A stretch of 64,000 nucleotides of DNA from Paulownia fortunei (GCA_019321725.1 CM033120.1:9367694-9431693); one strand, 5' to 3'; positions 47,757 to 60,470 are shown, counted from the stretch's first letter. Notes: generated by a model from the sequence alone, not told the origin. Made by a program: numbers and translations.

Positions 47757-49046
47757 GTACACTTATTCTGATATGATTGGTTTCAATGTAACCCAAAAAA
47801 AAAATCAGTCGTGCAAGAGTTTGGTCTTACATATATTGTTACGTCTAAGATATGAGATGAGGATGATCCCTTCATTTTGGCAACCCAAACTAGACAAGTT
47901 TATTATTTGGATGATATAAGAGTCTCACGCACCTATTTTGGGATGATCGATTAAAACAAATGCCCAATGATTTGTGTGAGACTTCGGCGGATTGGGAGCA
48001 TTTGTGCGAATTGTTCGAATCTGATGAATTTAAGGTAATAGTATTTGACCTTGTTTTAGCTAAAATGGTGACTAAATGAGGTATTATGTATTACACTTGC
48101 TCACTTATCTACTATTACTATTCATATTTACTATTTCTTGTTTCTTTACTTAGATTTATTTAAGTCTCTTAAATATCTTAGTGATTTGGTGAAAACATGA
48201 AGAACTCATATAGTTATGTAACTTAGTTAAATGTTATATTTAGTATTAATTAACTTTTTTTATTACAAATTAACCTTTTTTTTTTGCAGAAACGTTCAGA
48301 AATCAATTCCACAAATCGTGTTAAGTTACCATACAATCATCGTGGAGGTTCTAAGTCTTTTCTGCAATATAGTTACGATGGTGTAATTGTAAAGTATTTA
48401 ATTTCAATGAACTTATTACTTGATTCGTCTTTAATGTAATGAAATGTTATTTGCAGGCTGATGGATCTAGCAGAAAGGACCGGATCACCGTCATTAATGA
48501 AATACACTATAGCTCAATGAAAGGGTGGATATGAGAGAGAGCTGAGAGTGCATATGTAAGTATTGAATACATTTAGTTGTTTTGGTTTTATGTAATATTT
48601 TGAACTATATATTTAAGTTTTTAACATATTTATTGATTTTAGGATGAGATGGTGCAATTTCGAGAGGAGTATAGATAGATATAGAATTAGACTCAGACAA
48701 ATATCGGGAATGACGCTCACAATCTGGAGACATACAGATTGCAAATAGAGTATGTGATTAGGTCCTTGGTACACGTTTTGGGTATATACGTGGGCTTGAA
48801 AATGGGTCTAAACCTCTCAAGTTTACTTCTTCTGATGCATCATCGTCCAGACCGACCAATGCACAACTTAGGGAGCAGCTGGAGTCCACACAGAATAAGC
48901 TGCAAAGCACCAGGAATGAATTACAAGCAATGAAAGCCGACCATTATGCGATGATAAAAGCTTTTGAGAGGATAGCTCCAAGTTTATTACAGTCGCTCGT
49001 CCAGCAACCCCCATCCTCCATAGCTTCGCCACCTCGACAGTTATAG
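47757..49046 (+). pseudogene. CACTA transposase tail (DUF4216-like) plus Transposase_24 remnant
   Basis: The first part reads WFQCNPKKKSVVQEFGLTYI and DEDDPFILATQTRQVYYLDD (about 47775-47925, with one stop), a good match to the C-terminal DUF4216 region of TNP2-type CACTA transposases. It then joins a Transposase_24-type segment homologous to copy 1: LCETSADWEHLCELFESDEF (about 47970-48030), PYNHRGGSKSFLQ, ADGSSRKDRITVIN, GYIRGLENGSKPL, and a coiled-coil C-terminus with QAMKADHYAMIKAFERIAPS, ending TAG 49044-49046. The TAG at 48759-48761 is shared with copy 1. Confidence 0.7.
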
Positions 49047-49269
49047 TGTAGTTTAAGTATATAAGATTGTATTTTATTTAATGTGTATATTAGATATTTT
49101 ATTATATATATGTTTAATGTGTCGTTTTATTGTGTTTAATTTATTTGATTTTAATGGTTGTAGTTGTGGTTATGGTTGTGGTTGTGATTATTGTGATTAG
49201 GGTTGTGACTGTTATGGGTTGAACAAGAGGTTGTAAAAATACGGAAAAATAATTGAAATAATAAAAAAT

Positions 49270-49792
49270 ATTTAAAAAAATTAGTGAACATTAGCGACGA
49301 AATTAAGATCTTTTGTCGCTAAAAGACAATCACATTGACGATGAATATTTTATATTCTCGTTGCTAAGTTAGCGATGAAAGATCTTAATTTTGTCGCCAA
49401 AGTAATTTGTTTTTATTCTTTTTTTGAAAACTTTAAGCGATGAAGATGTTAAAAATTTTGTCGCCAAATATTTTTATTTTAGCAATGAAGTACCTAATTC
49501 GTCGCTAACTTTAAATTATTTTTTATATATTTTTTATTTAACGATGAAATATTTTCTACCAGTTCGTCGCTAATATTAATGTTATCGACGAAAATTGTGT
49601 CTTAGACGCAACAAAAAATCGTCGCTAACCTGACAACGAAAACGACCAATTTCATCGATAAGTGTTGGCGCGATGCTCTTATAACGACGATATTAGCGAT
49701 AAAATATATTCGTCGCAAATATTAATTGGCGATAAATTTTATCAAGTTAGCGACAAATATTTTCGTCGTTAAAAACCGTATTTGTTGTAGTG
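49270..49792. repeat. Right subterminal repeat cluster of CACTA copy 2
   Basis: Alternating TTAGCGACGAA / TTCGTCGCTAA motifs end at the intact terminal repeat. The cluster is better preserved than in copy 1. Confidence 0.75.
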
Positions 49793-51757
49793 CCTTAAAT
49801 TATATTAGCCAACGCTTTATAAGAATATTATATAATCATAGTGAAATTGTTTACTTTTTAAACAAACATATCATATAAATTTTTGATAATTTTAATGTTA
49901 CTATAATTTTAAATCTTATTATATATATTATCACTTAATATTATTCACTTAAACTAAAAAAAATGGCTAAATTCGTTTTCATCGCTGTACCTTTAATTTT
50001 GGATGAGGGTATATTTAATTTGAGATCTCAAAGAATTTCTAATAATTACAATCTAGGCATAATTGTAGTTAATTTTTTTTCACCTCCACTACAATTTTGA
50101 ATTTTGAATTTTAACTTATCAATTCAATAAGGTTATCACTCTCCTAAATGTGAGTTTATATTTTTATAACTAAATTTGTATCAAGTCTTATTATCAAGAA
50201 TTAATTGACGGATGTAAATTTAAGATTTTGGGGTGTTACAATCACACCATCAAATAGGAATAAAAGAAGAGAACACTTTTCAAAAGAAGGATGTAATGGC
50301 AAGGCTTCCATCAATTGAACCATACATGGTATAGTTATTGTCTAACCATAATACTAATGTTGGAGTTTATTTTGCCCAACCGAAAAGTAAAACCTTATGC
50401 ACAATAATTGAAAGAAAAGAAAATTTCATTAAATCGCTGTCGCACTAGGTCATGCATTTTAAAGCCTATGAGCTTCTTATAAAATACTTTATTAATGTAC
50501 AAATTTAGAAATTCTTGAGACACTTAAAGTACATGAATTATTGTCAATACCTCGTCATCTAGTTAGTGATACGCATGCTAACAAGATTCCTAAAATCCTA
50601 GTCCACTTAATATTCACATTAATTTTTTTTTTCTCCAAACCCTAAATTCATGAATTTTATGGGATGCCTCCACAGAAGAAGAGAACAAAATTTATACTTT
50701 ATCAAACTAAATGCTCTACTATTTCTATTGCATGGGACTCCGTCATCTTTTAGAAAATCTTCCACTCCAATCAAACTCTTCACTTGACAAAGCCTTTCGT
50801 TTCTCTTTATACAAACTGTTTCAAGATTATAGGGTCATTGCTAAACATATATTTCTTGGTAGAAATTAATCAAGGCACTGGAGAAGCTTCAGTGCCTTTA
50901 ATGTAGGAAAGTGGACCCAAAGTCTGTCAACCAAACGTTGAATCCTCCAAGTAGTGCAAGAAACAATATTGTCAACAAGACAATATTTTTCGTTCTTACA
51001 AATATGCGAATTGACAGGTTGTGTAGAGAATTTATCACGATATATAATAGAGCATTCAGAAAAATGTTTGTTTGCCTATTCATTGCACGACCCGATTAGT
51101 AAAATTTTTATTGAGCTCGTATGAATTACCGAATTGAGTTTTATAATTATGAAGTTTGGTAACTATATTGGAATGATGAAAAATGAGACTAGATGATGAA
51201 AGATGAAGTGGTCACATAAAATTTCTCTTATTTGCTGAAATTGAATAAAAATATTGTAGTGTAGGTGATGATTTACTTGTAGATCTCTTTTGTTTAAATA
51301 AAAGACTCATACAAAGATACCAACACTAAAAAGATGAAACAACACTCAATTGATGAATTCAAATAGGATTTTAATGCCGAGTTACATCTGTTTTGACATT
51401 CTCAGCTATTAGACGAATAATTCAAAATGAATAATTAACAATTCAAAATTCTCTAACACTTCATCGGAGCCTCTTACCCATTATCCAGGCTCTTAATTTC
51501 ACTAAAGAATACTTGATGCAGCTGAATTTTAAATAATACAGAACTTGGGGACTGTAGGTGCAATTAACGCAAAAGGACAAGTAGGAAAAACATTTACAAT
51601 CATATTCGGGAGATTTGGGCTTCTTCATCGCCAACATCATACCAGTAGGGCTTTAATCACTAATTCCACAGTATTTATCAGTTTCCGTCATTTTAATCAC
51701 CGTGGTTGTATCCGACTTTAACCATTCCAACCTTCCGGAGAACAAGAACCCAAAAAA
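49793..51757 (+). other. Duplicated upstream flank of the F-box pseudogene
   Basis: Homologous to about 28725-30977, without the SINE. No gene is present. Confidence 0.6.
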
Positions 51758-52361
51758 ATGGCCATGAAATCTCTTGAATTTCCAGCAATCATAAGCAGCA
51801 GAAATGGAGATACGGAGAACGAACAACCTCAAGAAGCTGCAGCAGGAACCCAGTTTGATTCTGGGAGAAATCCTGTCCCGGCTTCCTGCGAAGACGGTGT
51901 TCCGCTGCATGTCGGTGAACAAATCTTGGCTCTCTGTCGTAGACAGCCATAGCTTCTCGAGAGCCCATTTTTCTCGATCATCGGTGTGCCCTTTGCTTGT
52001 CTTCAGTGATCCGTCGGGCCGTAAATCCGATAGAATCCTTCACCTGGTGGAAGGTCGAAGTCTTTCTGAACCTGATTCCAAGATTGGGCTCTGGAAGCTG
52101 AGCTCCAGCATTGAGTTTCCTGATGTGAATACCAATGCCACCTCATGTGAAGGTGTTGTTTGCTGGGCAACACGCCGTGGAGCTGCCGATATCCTCCTCT
52201 GCAATCCAATTACGGGCGAGTATGTTACTCTCAATCAACAAGTTAGAGATAGAAACAACGAGCGGGAGGTGGCTTCTGTTTTCATTGGGTTCGGATTTAG
52301 TCGGGTTGCTAAAATGTTTAAGCTTTTAAAAATGACGCCAGGGAACATTAATGATGTCAAA
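51758..52361 (+). pseudogene. F-box gene duplicate, truncated and frameshifted
   Basis: It starts MAMKSLEFPAIISSR like copy A. After TTTGATT (51860), one base stands where copy A has 18, a net loss of 17 that shifts the frame and removes the first residues of the F-box (WLPDSI). The remaining F-box (LGEILSRLPAKTVFRC) and the first half of the associated domain (CEGVVCWATR, ILLCNPITGEYVTL) follow in the new frame. A 15-base in-frame gap relative to copy A removes the MKGPS segment and neighbours. Homology ends near 52361, about half way through the main exon. It cannot make a complete F-box protein; the open downstream frame ends in unrelated codons at 52412. Confidence 0.85.
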
Positions 52362-52514
52362 CTAAATATGTTATTTATATTAAAAAAAATACACAAAAAG
52401 AATTATCTTTAAATTTTTCTTTTATAATCAAATATAGTTTGACCCCAAATTTTCTTAAATATGAAAATATAATTGAGTAATGTGTCAATCTTTTATCTTT
52501 CAGATATTTTTATT

Positions 52515-52629
52515 TAAATATGTTTAACAAAATCAACATTCATTTTTATGTTTAACAAAATTTTAAAAAAATTGATACCATATTTTAAATAAAACATAAA
52601 AATTGATGTTTATTTTGTTAAACATATTT
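52515..52629. repeat. 38-bp inverted repeat (hairpin)
   Basis: Arms 52515-52552 and 52592-52629 (starting AAATATGTTTAACAAAAT) pair with three mismatches around a loop of about 39 bases. Confidence 0.65.
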
Positions 52630-52870
52630 ATTTTAATTTGTTATAATCATATTTATTATAATTTATTAGTATAAAATGTAATTAAAGTGTTTATTTAAAA
52701 AATATTATATAAAATAGAATCGAGGGTAAATTGAATTTATTTTATTATAAAGCCACAGTAATATTTTTGTTCATTCAATTCATTTTTTGAAGAGTAGGAG
52801 GGTAATTGATGGTTTTTATTGTATAAGTGGGTATATAATATCAAAATAATAGTAGAAGGGATTAAATGAA

Positions 52871-53058
52871 ATTAATCCTAAATTTTTTTTATCAAATTTG
52901 AATTAAATTCGAACATTTTCATTAGTTAAATGACTAAATTAATTTTTTAAATTCGAACAAAACTATTAATCCTATATTTTTTTTATCAAATTTGGATTAA
53001 TTTCGAGTATTATCATTAGTTATAAGATTAAATTAATTTTTTAAATTCGAATAGAATT
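52871..53058 (+). repeat. 94-bp tandem dimer
   Basis: Units 52871-52964 and 52965-53058 both start ATTAATCCTA and end in TTTTTTAAATTCGAA plus six to eight bases. They differ at roughly one in eight positions. Confidence 0.7.
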
Positions 53059-53168
53059 ACTTTTTACACCCCGGATTAGTTACAAAATTAATTTGATAAT
53101 TTTGCCCTTGTCAGTATATGGATATGTTTCAACAACCAACCATATTATTTAATTTTATTTTTTTTGTC

Positions 53169-54805
53169 ATCTTATGTTGCACATTATTAACTCCTCGGGG
53201 TTTACATATAATCAATAGTAAGTGATTTTGAAGACTTATGAACTAAATCATGGCCTTGTCCTAGGAACTCGTGTTAGGAGTATTTATTACAAATTGTGAT
53301 AATTAAGACTGGAAATGGACATTAAATGTCTAATATTTTTGCTAGAAACACTTCAAGCATTCCTCTTATGCATGTCATTCCTACTTTCTGCTTTAGTTAG
53401 TGAAATTTGAAGTTTGTCCCATATCCTCTTTTCACAAGTTTTCCAAAGTAAAAGGACTTTAAAGAAACTAATTACCAAAAACTGGTAGAATTACTCATGC
53501 TTATGGTACCAAGGTTTTAATTTTTGTGTTGAAAATGGATATTTAAAATGGTTAGAAGATCTTTGAGAACTAAGGCAGAAATCTTACATGTAAGAAGAAT
53601 AAATTTACTTAATATAGAGGAGGTCCTTTAAGAAAATGCTGACTGTATTCATATGTAGTTTTTCTATACCAACAAAGAGAACGGTAATGATTGTGAAATT
53701 GATTATGTTAAATGGAAAATTAATTAACTGTACTGTCAAAATTTTCTTCTACAAGGTTCCTTTTGTTGAAATTGGGAAATTGATTATGCTAAATGGAGAA
53801 TTAATCACAATAGAAAGATTCGTAAAATAAAACGGCAACATTACAAAATGTTTATATCTCACGAGAACCATACAAGTATCTTGAGTTCTAGAAAATATTT
53901 GGATTTTTTGTGTTAAGTAGGATCAGGATTTAATGAGTGTATAGGAAAACTGAAATCAAAAGGATTTAAATCTGTTAAATAAAATAATAAATCTGATCCT
54001 ATGGACGGTACTCATTTCTTTACATATTTGTGCAGTTGTCCTTGTATTAATGTTTTTAATATCATCTAATTTATGAATTTGGAAATGTCTAGTAAGAAGG
54101 AACATTATAGATGACTACTCCTACATTTGCCAATAGTAAATACCAAAATAAAGGGCTATGCAATGAAACAAATAAGCTTGAATTACTATATACATTAAGT
54201 CATAAAATTCTACATTTCACTCTTAATATTAGTATTTCTTGAGACAGACCATGGATCTATTCTAGGATGATAAACATGAGCATCATCAATTTTTTGTTCT
54301 TTGCTGTTGGATTTTTACTATAAGTAGAATAGTTGATCATGAATTAGGCTCACTGTTTAAATAAAACTTTTGATTCTACACTCTTTAATGATGTTTGATT
54401 ATTCATTTTATATATTATTGGCAGTTTTCAATAGTGTGTCCTATGAACCTTCAGATTCAAAGTTCGCATAACATATTTTAAGCTTTGCTCCATGATAGAA
54501 AACTTGCAATTCTGATGGATATTAAGAACTTTAGTTGATTAACAATTTGCATCTTTCTTTAAAATTAAGAAAATAAAAATGTTGTGCATTTTACGTTCAT
54601 AATTATTTTGAAAATTCTTCTATGTTTTAATATCACTAGCTAGGTGGTTTGTCTTGTTAATTTTGATGTCATTGTTCCTACTAAACAGTAATTATGTATA
54701 ATTCTCTACATAACTTAAAAATTCATTAATGATATTGCTGACAATAGTTGTTTTTTCAATCATAAATTATTAGTGATTAAAATTGTTTTTCTCTGTATTG
54801 TGCAG
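53169..54805 (+). other. Duplicated intron part of the F-box pseudogene
   Basis: Homology to copy A resumes at CTTATGTTGCACATT (copy A 32591) and continues to the conserved acceptor TTGTGCAG at 54805. No gene inside. Confidence 0.6.
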
Positions 54806-54875
54806 GAGGTCAACTAGAGGAAGGGGTACTAGATCTAGAAATGTATCAAGAGGACAAGGGGAAGGGGAAGGGTGA
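54806..54875 (+). pseudogene. Orphan RG-tail exon of the F-box duplicate
   Basis: In the copy A phase it reads RSTRGRGTRSRNVSRGQG, then Gly-Glu repeats and a TGA (54873-54875). The acceptor is preserved, but the donor exon end was lost with the 3' half of exon 1. Confidence 0.6.
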
Positions 54876-57147
54876 GGGAGAGGGAGAGGGTGAGACCAAT
54901 ACTAAGGGAATCTTCGCTCTCCCGCAACGAGGATGAGCAAATGATGTTTCCTTCTGGTGCAGTTTCAAGAGACGATCATTAAAATCTTCTCCATAGTTTT
55001 TCTTCTTGTAATACATTTTGTTGTTTTTGCTCTTAGCATAACTATATTGTTTGTCGTTATTTCAGCCAATTTTGTGTTATTTGTTGTTGGTACTCAAACT
55101 CCCAAAGTTTTACATGATAAAATTTGTTTCTACTTTTAATTTTTTGTTAGGTTTGATTTGTGTTTCTATTGTAAAAAGTTATGTGAAAGTGAGAGTAGAT
55201 TTCACTGGCTGTCATGAGACATCAATTGTTACATGATTTTATGTAGGCATGGCTTCAAAGTTCACAACTTTATAAAGTGCTATTTTTGGAGCTTAAGAAT
55301 TCTTTCTTCTTTCTTTTTTCCTGTTTCTCATCCATGCTTTATCCACTATTTGGTAAAATTTTCTTATGCTAACCAATACCACAGCTTTAAAACATTCTTA
55401 ATGTTGATTGATTTATATTAATTTACCAATCATCATCAAGCTCTAATTCATTTTGTGATTCTCAATGTCTATTAGGAATGACTTTGAAATAAGAATAGTT
55501 GAATAAGGCATGGATATTTTTATTGTTTGTACTTATAGTAGATTGTTGAACCTTGTTAGTTTGTAGCTATGATGATTCCTTCATGCATAAATCGATCATC
55601 TAATATTCGGCAACATCATACTGCATTGCATTCAGAATGCACTGATATGTATTGTATGATATTAATGCATGGTTGTAAGGTTCATTTACTTATAGATTGC
55701 TTCACAATTATTGCCTAGACCTTGTTCAAGATTGCATTCTAAGTTGGTTAGAATAACCTAAACTTAAACAAATATAATTACAATGCATGCATATTTTTAA
55801 GATTTTTGGTTTCTTAAGTAAATAACTTAGTAAGTGTAATTTGTTCCTGCAATTAGTTTGCACAACTCTTGAACATGATTGTGGATGACTACAAAAAGGT
55901 AATTAGTTCACATGAAGCAGTTGTAAAAGGATTAATTAGTTCGACAGTCTACAGGGGGTTGTTTATCCCTGGTTTCTAAGATTATTTTCTACCAATAACG
56001 ATCTTTTGATTCACGCACACTTTTTAATGAGGGGGTAGAAGCTTTAACATATGGTGATAGACATCTAGAACTTGCATCAATGGAAAGGGAATTCTGCAAT
56101 GTAATAGTTTAGCAAAACGAAATAAGATAATGCAAAATTGAAAGAATGGGAAGCAATTTATCAAAGTTCGGCTAAATCTATGCCTAATCCACTCATTGAG
56201 ACTCTCTTGAGGATTTTCTAGACATTGCACCATAACTTATTTCCTTTATAGACGTGGAAAGTGATCGAAACCAATTATATCACTCTCATTTTCACAAGAA
56301 CTAGCTTTAATTTAGTGCAAAAGAGTCAACACTTTTCTTAGTGATTAAACAACATGAATTGAGTATTTGGTTTGAAGTATTCAATGAAAACATCATTTTA
56401 CTGCTCAAGAGTGGGATTATTAATTTTTTTGCTCTCATAACACAGGATCAACAATTTCAATACCAAACTTTTCATAAAATCCAATTTTAGTCCAATATAT
56501 TAGTTTCCGCTTGCATATTTAGCCACACTATTTGAAAATAGATGGAGATGATCTTGTGTTGGCCCATGACTATTAACTCAATCATTTTGGTGGGAAATTC
56601 TTTCTAATTTTTTGTTTTTTGGCAAAAGAAATATTTTTTCGTGCTCATCAAATTTATGCACATTCTTCATCGTTTATTGGCATTTTGAGGGGAAAAGAAT
56701 TGACTAGCATCCATTTTGCAATTATTATGTAATGCAGATAATATTACAAAATGTATACAAAACATATTACCCTTTTATGTAGTATATATACATGAAAAAT
56801 ATACAAATATAACACTTATATATGTGCATCCATACTATTGGTAACTATTACATATTCAATATTTTATTTAGTGCTTATGGTGTATATATACATGTTTGAA
56901 TTTATTGTACATGATTATATCCATTTAAATCCAAAACAAAAAGTTTAATAATTATAGTGTTTTCATAATATCATTTATATTGTGTACATTATGTGATTTA
57001 TATTATTCATACATAATATAATATAGCATATAAGGATAATATTAAACATATAATGTATTTTTTGTAATTGGAGTGCATAAACATAAATGCATTTAGTTTA
57101 GTTGCAATGTTTATATTATAAATATGTGCACGTTTATATGCATAGTT
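54876..57147 (+). other. Downstream flank, copy B
   Basis: Homologous to the right part of copy A; non-coding. The homology is cut at GCATAG (57146) by the gypsy LTR. Confidence 0.5.
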
Positions 57148-58485
57148 GTTGTGAAATTTTATAAATGCGGGTGCATGTTAACATAGCTAAATAATAGTGT
57201 GGAAGAGTGAATTATTGTTCCCACGAGTATTCCTGAATTACTAAGTATCAATATGGGTTAGCTCTAATTTTATTCGAACAATCATAATGGAATGATGATT
57301 AGTGCAAACTAAGAAACTCAACACTAAACTAATTAGTAAAAATAAATTAAAATTAACTTTTATAACTGAAAATCTAGGATTTATAATTTTGCGGTAATTA
57401 ACCTGATTTGAACATTCAATCGCATCGATTTCAATTTATTCTACTAGTTGATAGTCGAGAATTCTTCAATTATTCATTAGCCTCTCCCAAGGTCTAATAA
57501 ATTTTTTATCAATTGCTAACACACTATATTCCTGTGTGAATTAAATAAACACTAAATTATTGGATTCTATGAATCTCAAATAAGACTATACAAACCACAC
57601 AAGTATGTTCTTGTCTTACATTTAATTTATGATTTACTACACACAGAACTAGACACATATATCACCTCCCAAATCAATATAATTAGCAAATCATTCAATT
57701 AGTGGCCAAGTAATAGAAAGTATTAAAAACCATATCGAAAACGCAACTACAGAAAATAAACTATCGGTTGAATTGATAGAAAAACTCAAATATCCTAATT
57801 AAGTTACATCAAAACCCTAGATAAGAAACTTAGCCCCTAATCACGCATATCAAATTCATAGACAAATTTGAATTCCTGAAGAAAGGTAAGTGAAAAGAAA
57901 AGAAAAGAAAAGAAAATTTCTGGAATCTTGAAGAAGAAAACCTAAATCTTGAATCTTGAATCCCTTGTTCTATTTCTCTCTCACTTTTCTCTGTGTTTAT
58001 CAACCAAAAGAAGTCCTAAAATTCATCTTGGATGTTGCCTTTTTTATATCTTCTGAAAAGAGGTCCCAAAATCAGACTAAAAAAATAGCATTTTTTTTTG
58101 CGAATTGGAGCCACGGGTCTAAACTCAGGCGTCATGGCTAAAAGTGAATTGTGAAAATTCCTATTAACACCGCCTGGAAATCTCAAGCCGCAGCTCAAAA
58201 TAGTTTGGACTCATTTGTAAAATTGATCATTTTTAGCGTTGGGCTTTAGTATTTGAGGCTACGGCACCAAATAAACTGGATTATCAGCAACTTCAGGGTT
58301 GCGACTCTAATTTCTTGAGCCGTGGCATGACTTCCATCTTTGTAAATTTTTGTTTTCTTTTCCAATTTTTCCTTCTCCTAGTCATGATTCCTACACAATT
58401 CACACAAAATGCATAAAATCGAAATAAAATAAATAAATTATTAAATAACAGGATATCAAATAGTTGGTATAAAATCAACTTATCA
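57148..58485 (-). repeat. 3' LTR of the deleted gypsy element
   Basis: On the minus strand it starts TGATAAGTTGATTTTATACC and ends near TTCACAACA. It is about 1.34 kb. Related at its start to the other gypsy LTRs in the window, but a different family. The partner LTR was not seen. Confidence 0.65.
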
Positions 58486-58500
58486 AATACCCCCAAACTT
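58486..58500 (-). promoter_or_regulatory. Polypurine tract of the deleted gypsy element
   Basis: On the minus strand AAGTTTGGGGGTATT directly precedes the LTR start. Confidence 0.7.
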
Positions 58501-60062
58501 AAATATTTGCTTGTTTTCAATCAAAAACATAAAACCAAAATGACAAAAATAAAACAAAACAAATAAAAACAAGAATAACCTAACAAAAAATGTAAGTCAT
58601 ACCACCATTGAATCATCATCCAACCTAAAAAATTACTAAGGGTAATAATTTAAAACAAAATAGCAAAAAGATGATTATATCTAAAATGCTGATGTATATG
58701 CCAATTTTGACTTAACCTCATGATCTTGAGTGTGTGTGTGTGTGTGTAGACAATGCATCAAATCAAGTTTGTCACCAAGATATGTTTATAAAGTAAAACA
58801 TTTTCTAAAAGGTCCACTTTGATTATGATTTGATAATTTTTCCCAACTCCGTAGGCTCGTTTTTCACACCAATCTCCACAAATATAGATAGTCATAGCAA
58901 TGAGGATTAGAAGGACTTTCAAAACTTATGATATATTGCTTGGGTTAGAGTATATTATTTGGATAGTAAAGTGGTTCAAAATCACCAAAAACACAAACAT
59001 TAGAGAATCATGTTGGCTTACACAAGCCTCTCACTCATCCCACACTTTGCTCCATTGTTTCTTATTTCATTAACTCATTTGACACTTTGCCGAAATCAAC
59101 ACATAAAACCAACAACTTGACACAATAAGCTTCAACATTCTCATAAATTATCACCTCAGCTATATCGTTCTTATCATTAGCACAGATGATTCACAATAGT
59201 ATAATTCAGTTTTCAATATTTTTTTTACAAACAAAAAGCAAACAAAGTAAACAACCTAACAACACTAAATATGCCAATAACCAAACACCTAAAAAAACAA
59301 AACAAAAACCAAAGGAATCACCAAAGCAATAAAAAGACTAAGATAAAAATACAAAAAAAATACCCCTAAACTTAGAATGGATATTGTCCTCAATGTCAAG
59401 TAAAGAAATGAAGATATAGGACTTTGTTGAGTGGCGAGAGTATCAGTTGGTATCAACATCATCATCATCCTTGGGGGCAAGGATAAATAAGGCAACTCAG
59501 GGGGCTCTAGAAATGTCTGTGAGGTGTTAACTCGAGTTGAGGCTCGTATAATTGGTGCCTTGTGAATCATCAGCTTTTGAGTTAGAACCTTCAACCAAAA
59601 CAAAAAAGAAGGGACCAAATATATAGAAAATATGGCATGATGCAATCTAAAAATTGACTCCTAAACTATATAAAGGAAATACATGCAATAAAAATAAATA
59701 CGACTAAAAATATAAAAACTATAAAATAACTTAGGTTGTCTCCCAAGAAACACTTAGTTTATAGTCTTCAACCAGAATGTCTATAGATATCATCACCCTA
59801 GGTTTGCTAAAATGATCATAGCCTCATTGAGGCTTCCACTACTATCAATGTACACTTTCAGTCGTCTCCAACTCACTTGGCGCACAAATTCCAAAGTCCC
59901 AAGGTCATCTTTGTTTGAAAATTTAAATGAACAAGTTGTTAAGGGTTAAGATGGTTGTTTTTCTGAAATAGTGACTTTCATGCATTTGTCAATGGTCTCC
60001 ACTTGCAAGCAACTATCAACTCCCCCTAAATGTTTTATCTTCTTGAACACATTAGATGAAAC
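58501..60062 (-). other. 3' region and linker remnant of the deleted gypsy element
   Basis: The segment near 59370-59395 reads (minus) TTGAGGACAATATCC followed by AAGTTTAGGGGTA, the motif pair typical of OTA 3' regions. From about 60050 down to 59850 a broken frame with VDSCLQVETIDKCMKV matches the segment after the protease. The frame at 59289-59645 has no recognisable domain. A TG repeat is at about 58731-58747. Confidence 0.5.
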
Positions 60063-60071
60063 TTGTTCATC

Positions 60072-60470
60072 TTAAACTCTCAAAATTAGCTTACCCTTCT
60101 GCACATTGATAAAAGCTCCCCCGGTAGCTAAACATGATCGACCAAGAATTATTGAAATATTTTTATCTTTCTCTATGTCTAATATGATAAAATCTATAAG
60201 GAAGATGCACTTGTCCACTTTCACTAGCACATCTTCGATTCTTCCCCTCGAGTACTTAATAAACTTATCAGCAAGTTGCAGAGAGATAGTGATTAACTTT
60301 GCTTCTCCAAGCCCAAGTTTCTTGTATACAGAGAGAGGCATTAAATTAATGCTTTCACCAAGATCACATAAAACTTTGTCAAAAAATAAATTTCCTACGG
60401 TGTAGGGAATCATAAAACTCCCTGGTCTTTCAGCTTGGGTGGCAGCTTCTTTTGCAAAATGGTACTGCAT
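60072..60470 (-). pseudogene. Gypsy protease (Athila-like)
   Basis: The 132-codon frame shows GSFMIPYTVGNLFFDKVLCD, LGESINLMPLSVYKKLGLGE (active-site region, with DLGES in place of DLGAS) and the second half with ISIILGRSCLATGGAFINVQ. It is cut off from any RT. Confidence 0.75.

Larger units (their letters stand above)
47700..49792 (+). mobile_element. CACTA (En/Spm) transposon, copy 2, 5'-truncated
   Basis: The right end is intact (TTTGTTGTAGTG at 49781-49792, complement of CACTACAACAAA) and is preceded by dense TTAGCGACGAA / TTCGTCGCTAA repeats (about 49285-49770). Compared with copy A of the duplication, this DNA is an insert between ACTCAATTGC (about 47684-47693) and CTTAAATTATA (from 49794). 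The left terminus and left subterminal repeats are missing; the element starts within transposase remnants. Confidence 0.75.
52362..53168. other. Unrelated AT-rich DNA replacing the 3' half of the F-box exon
   Basis: About 0.8 kb without homology to copy A stands in place of about 950 bases (31640-32590). It contains a hairpin (52515-52629) and a 94-bp tandem dimer (52871-53058). No transposase and no clear terminal repeats were found. Confidence 0.65.
46735..57147 (+). repeat. Segmental duplication, copy B
   Basis: Direct-orientation partner of 27749-39600. It keeps the upstream flank, the F-box 5' half, much of the intron, the RG exon and the 3' flank. It is interrupted by CACTA copy 2 (about 47700-49792), has lost the 3' half of the F-box main exon, and ends where a gypsy LTR was inserted (57148). 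Confidence 0.8.

Noticed and set aside
59289..59645. 118-codon minus-strand ORF as an env-like gene
   Set aside because: It overlaps the standard non-coding 3' motif of OTA elements and has no signal peptide plus transmembrane layout convincing enough to call it env.
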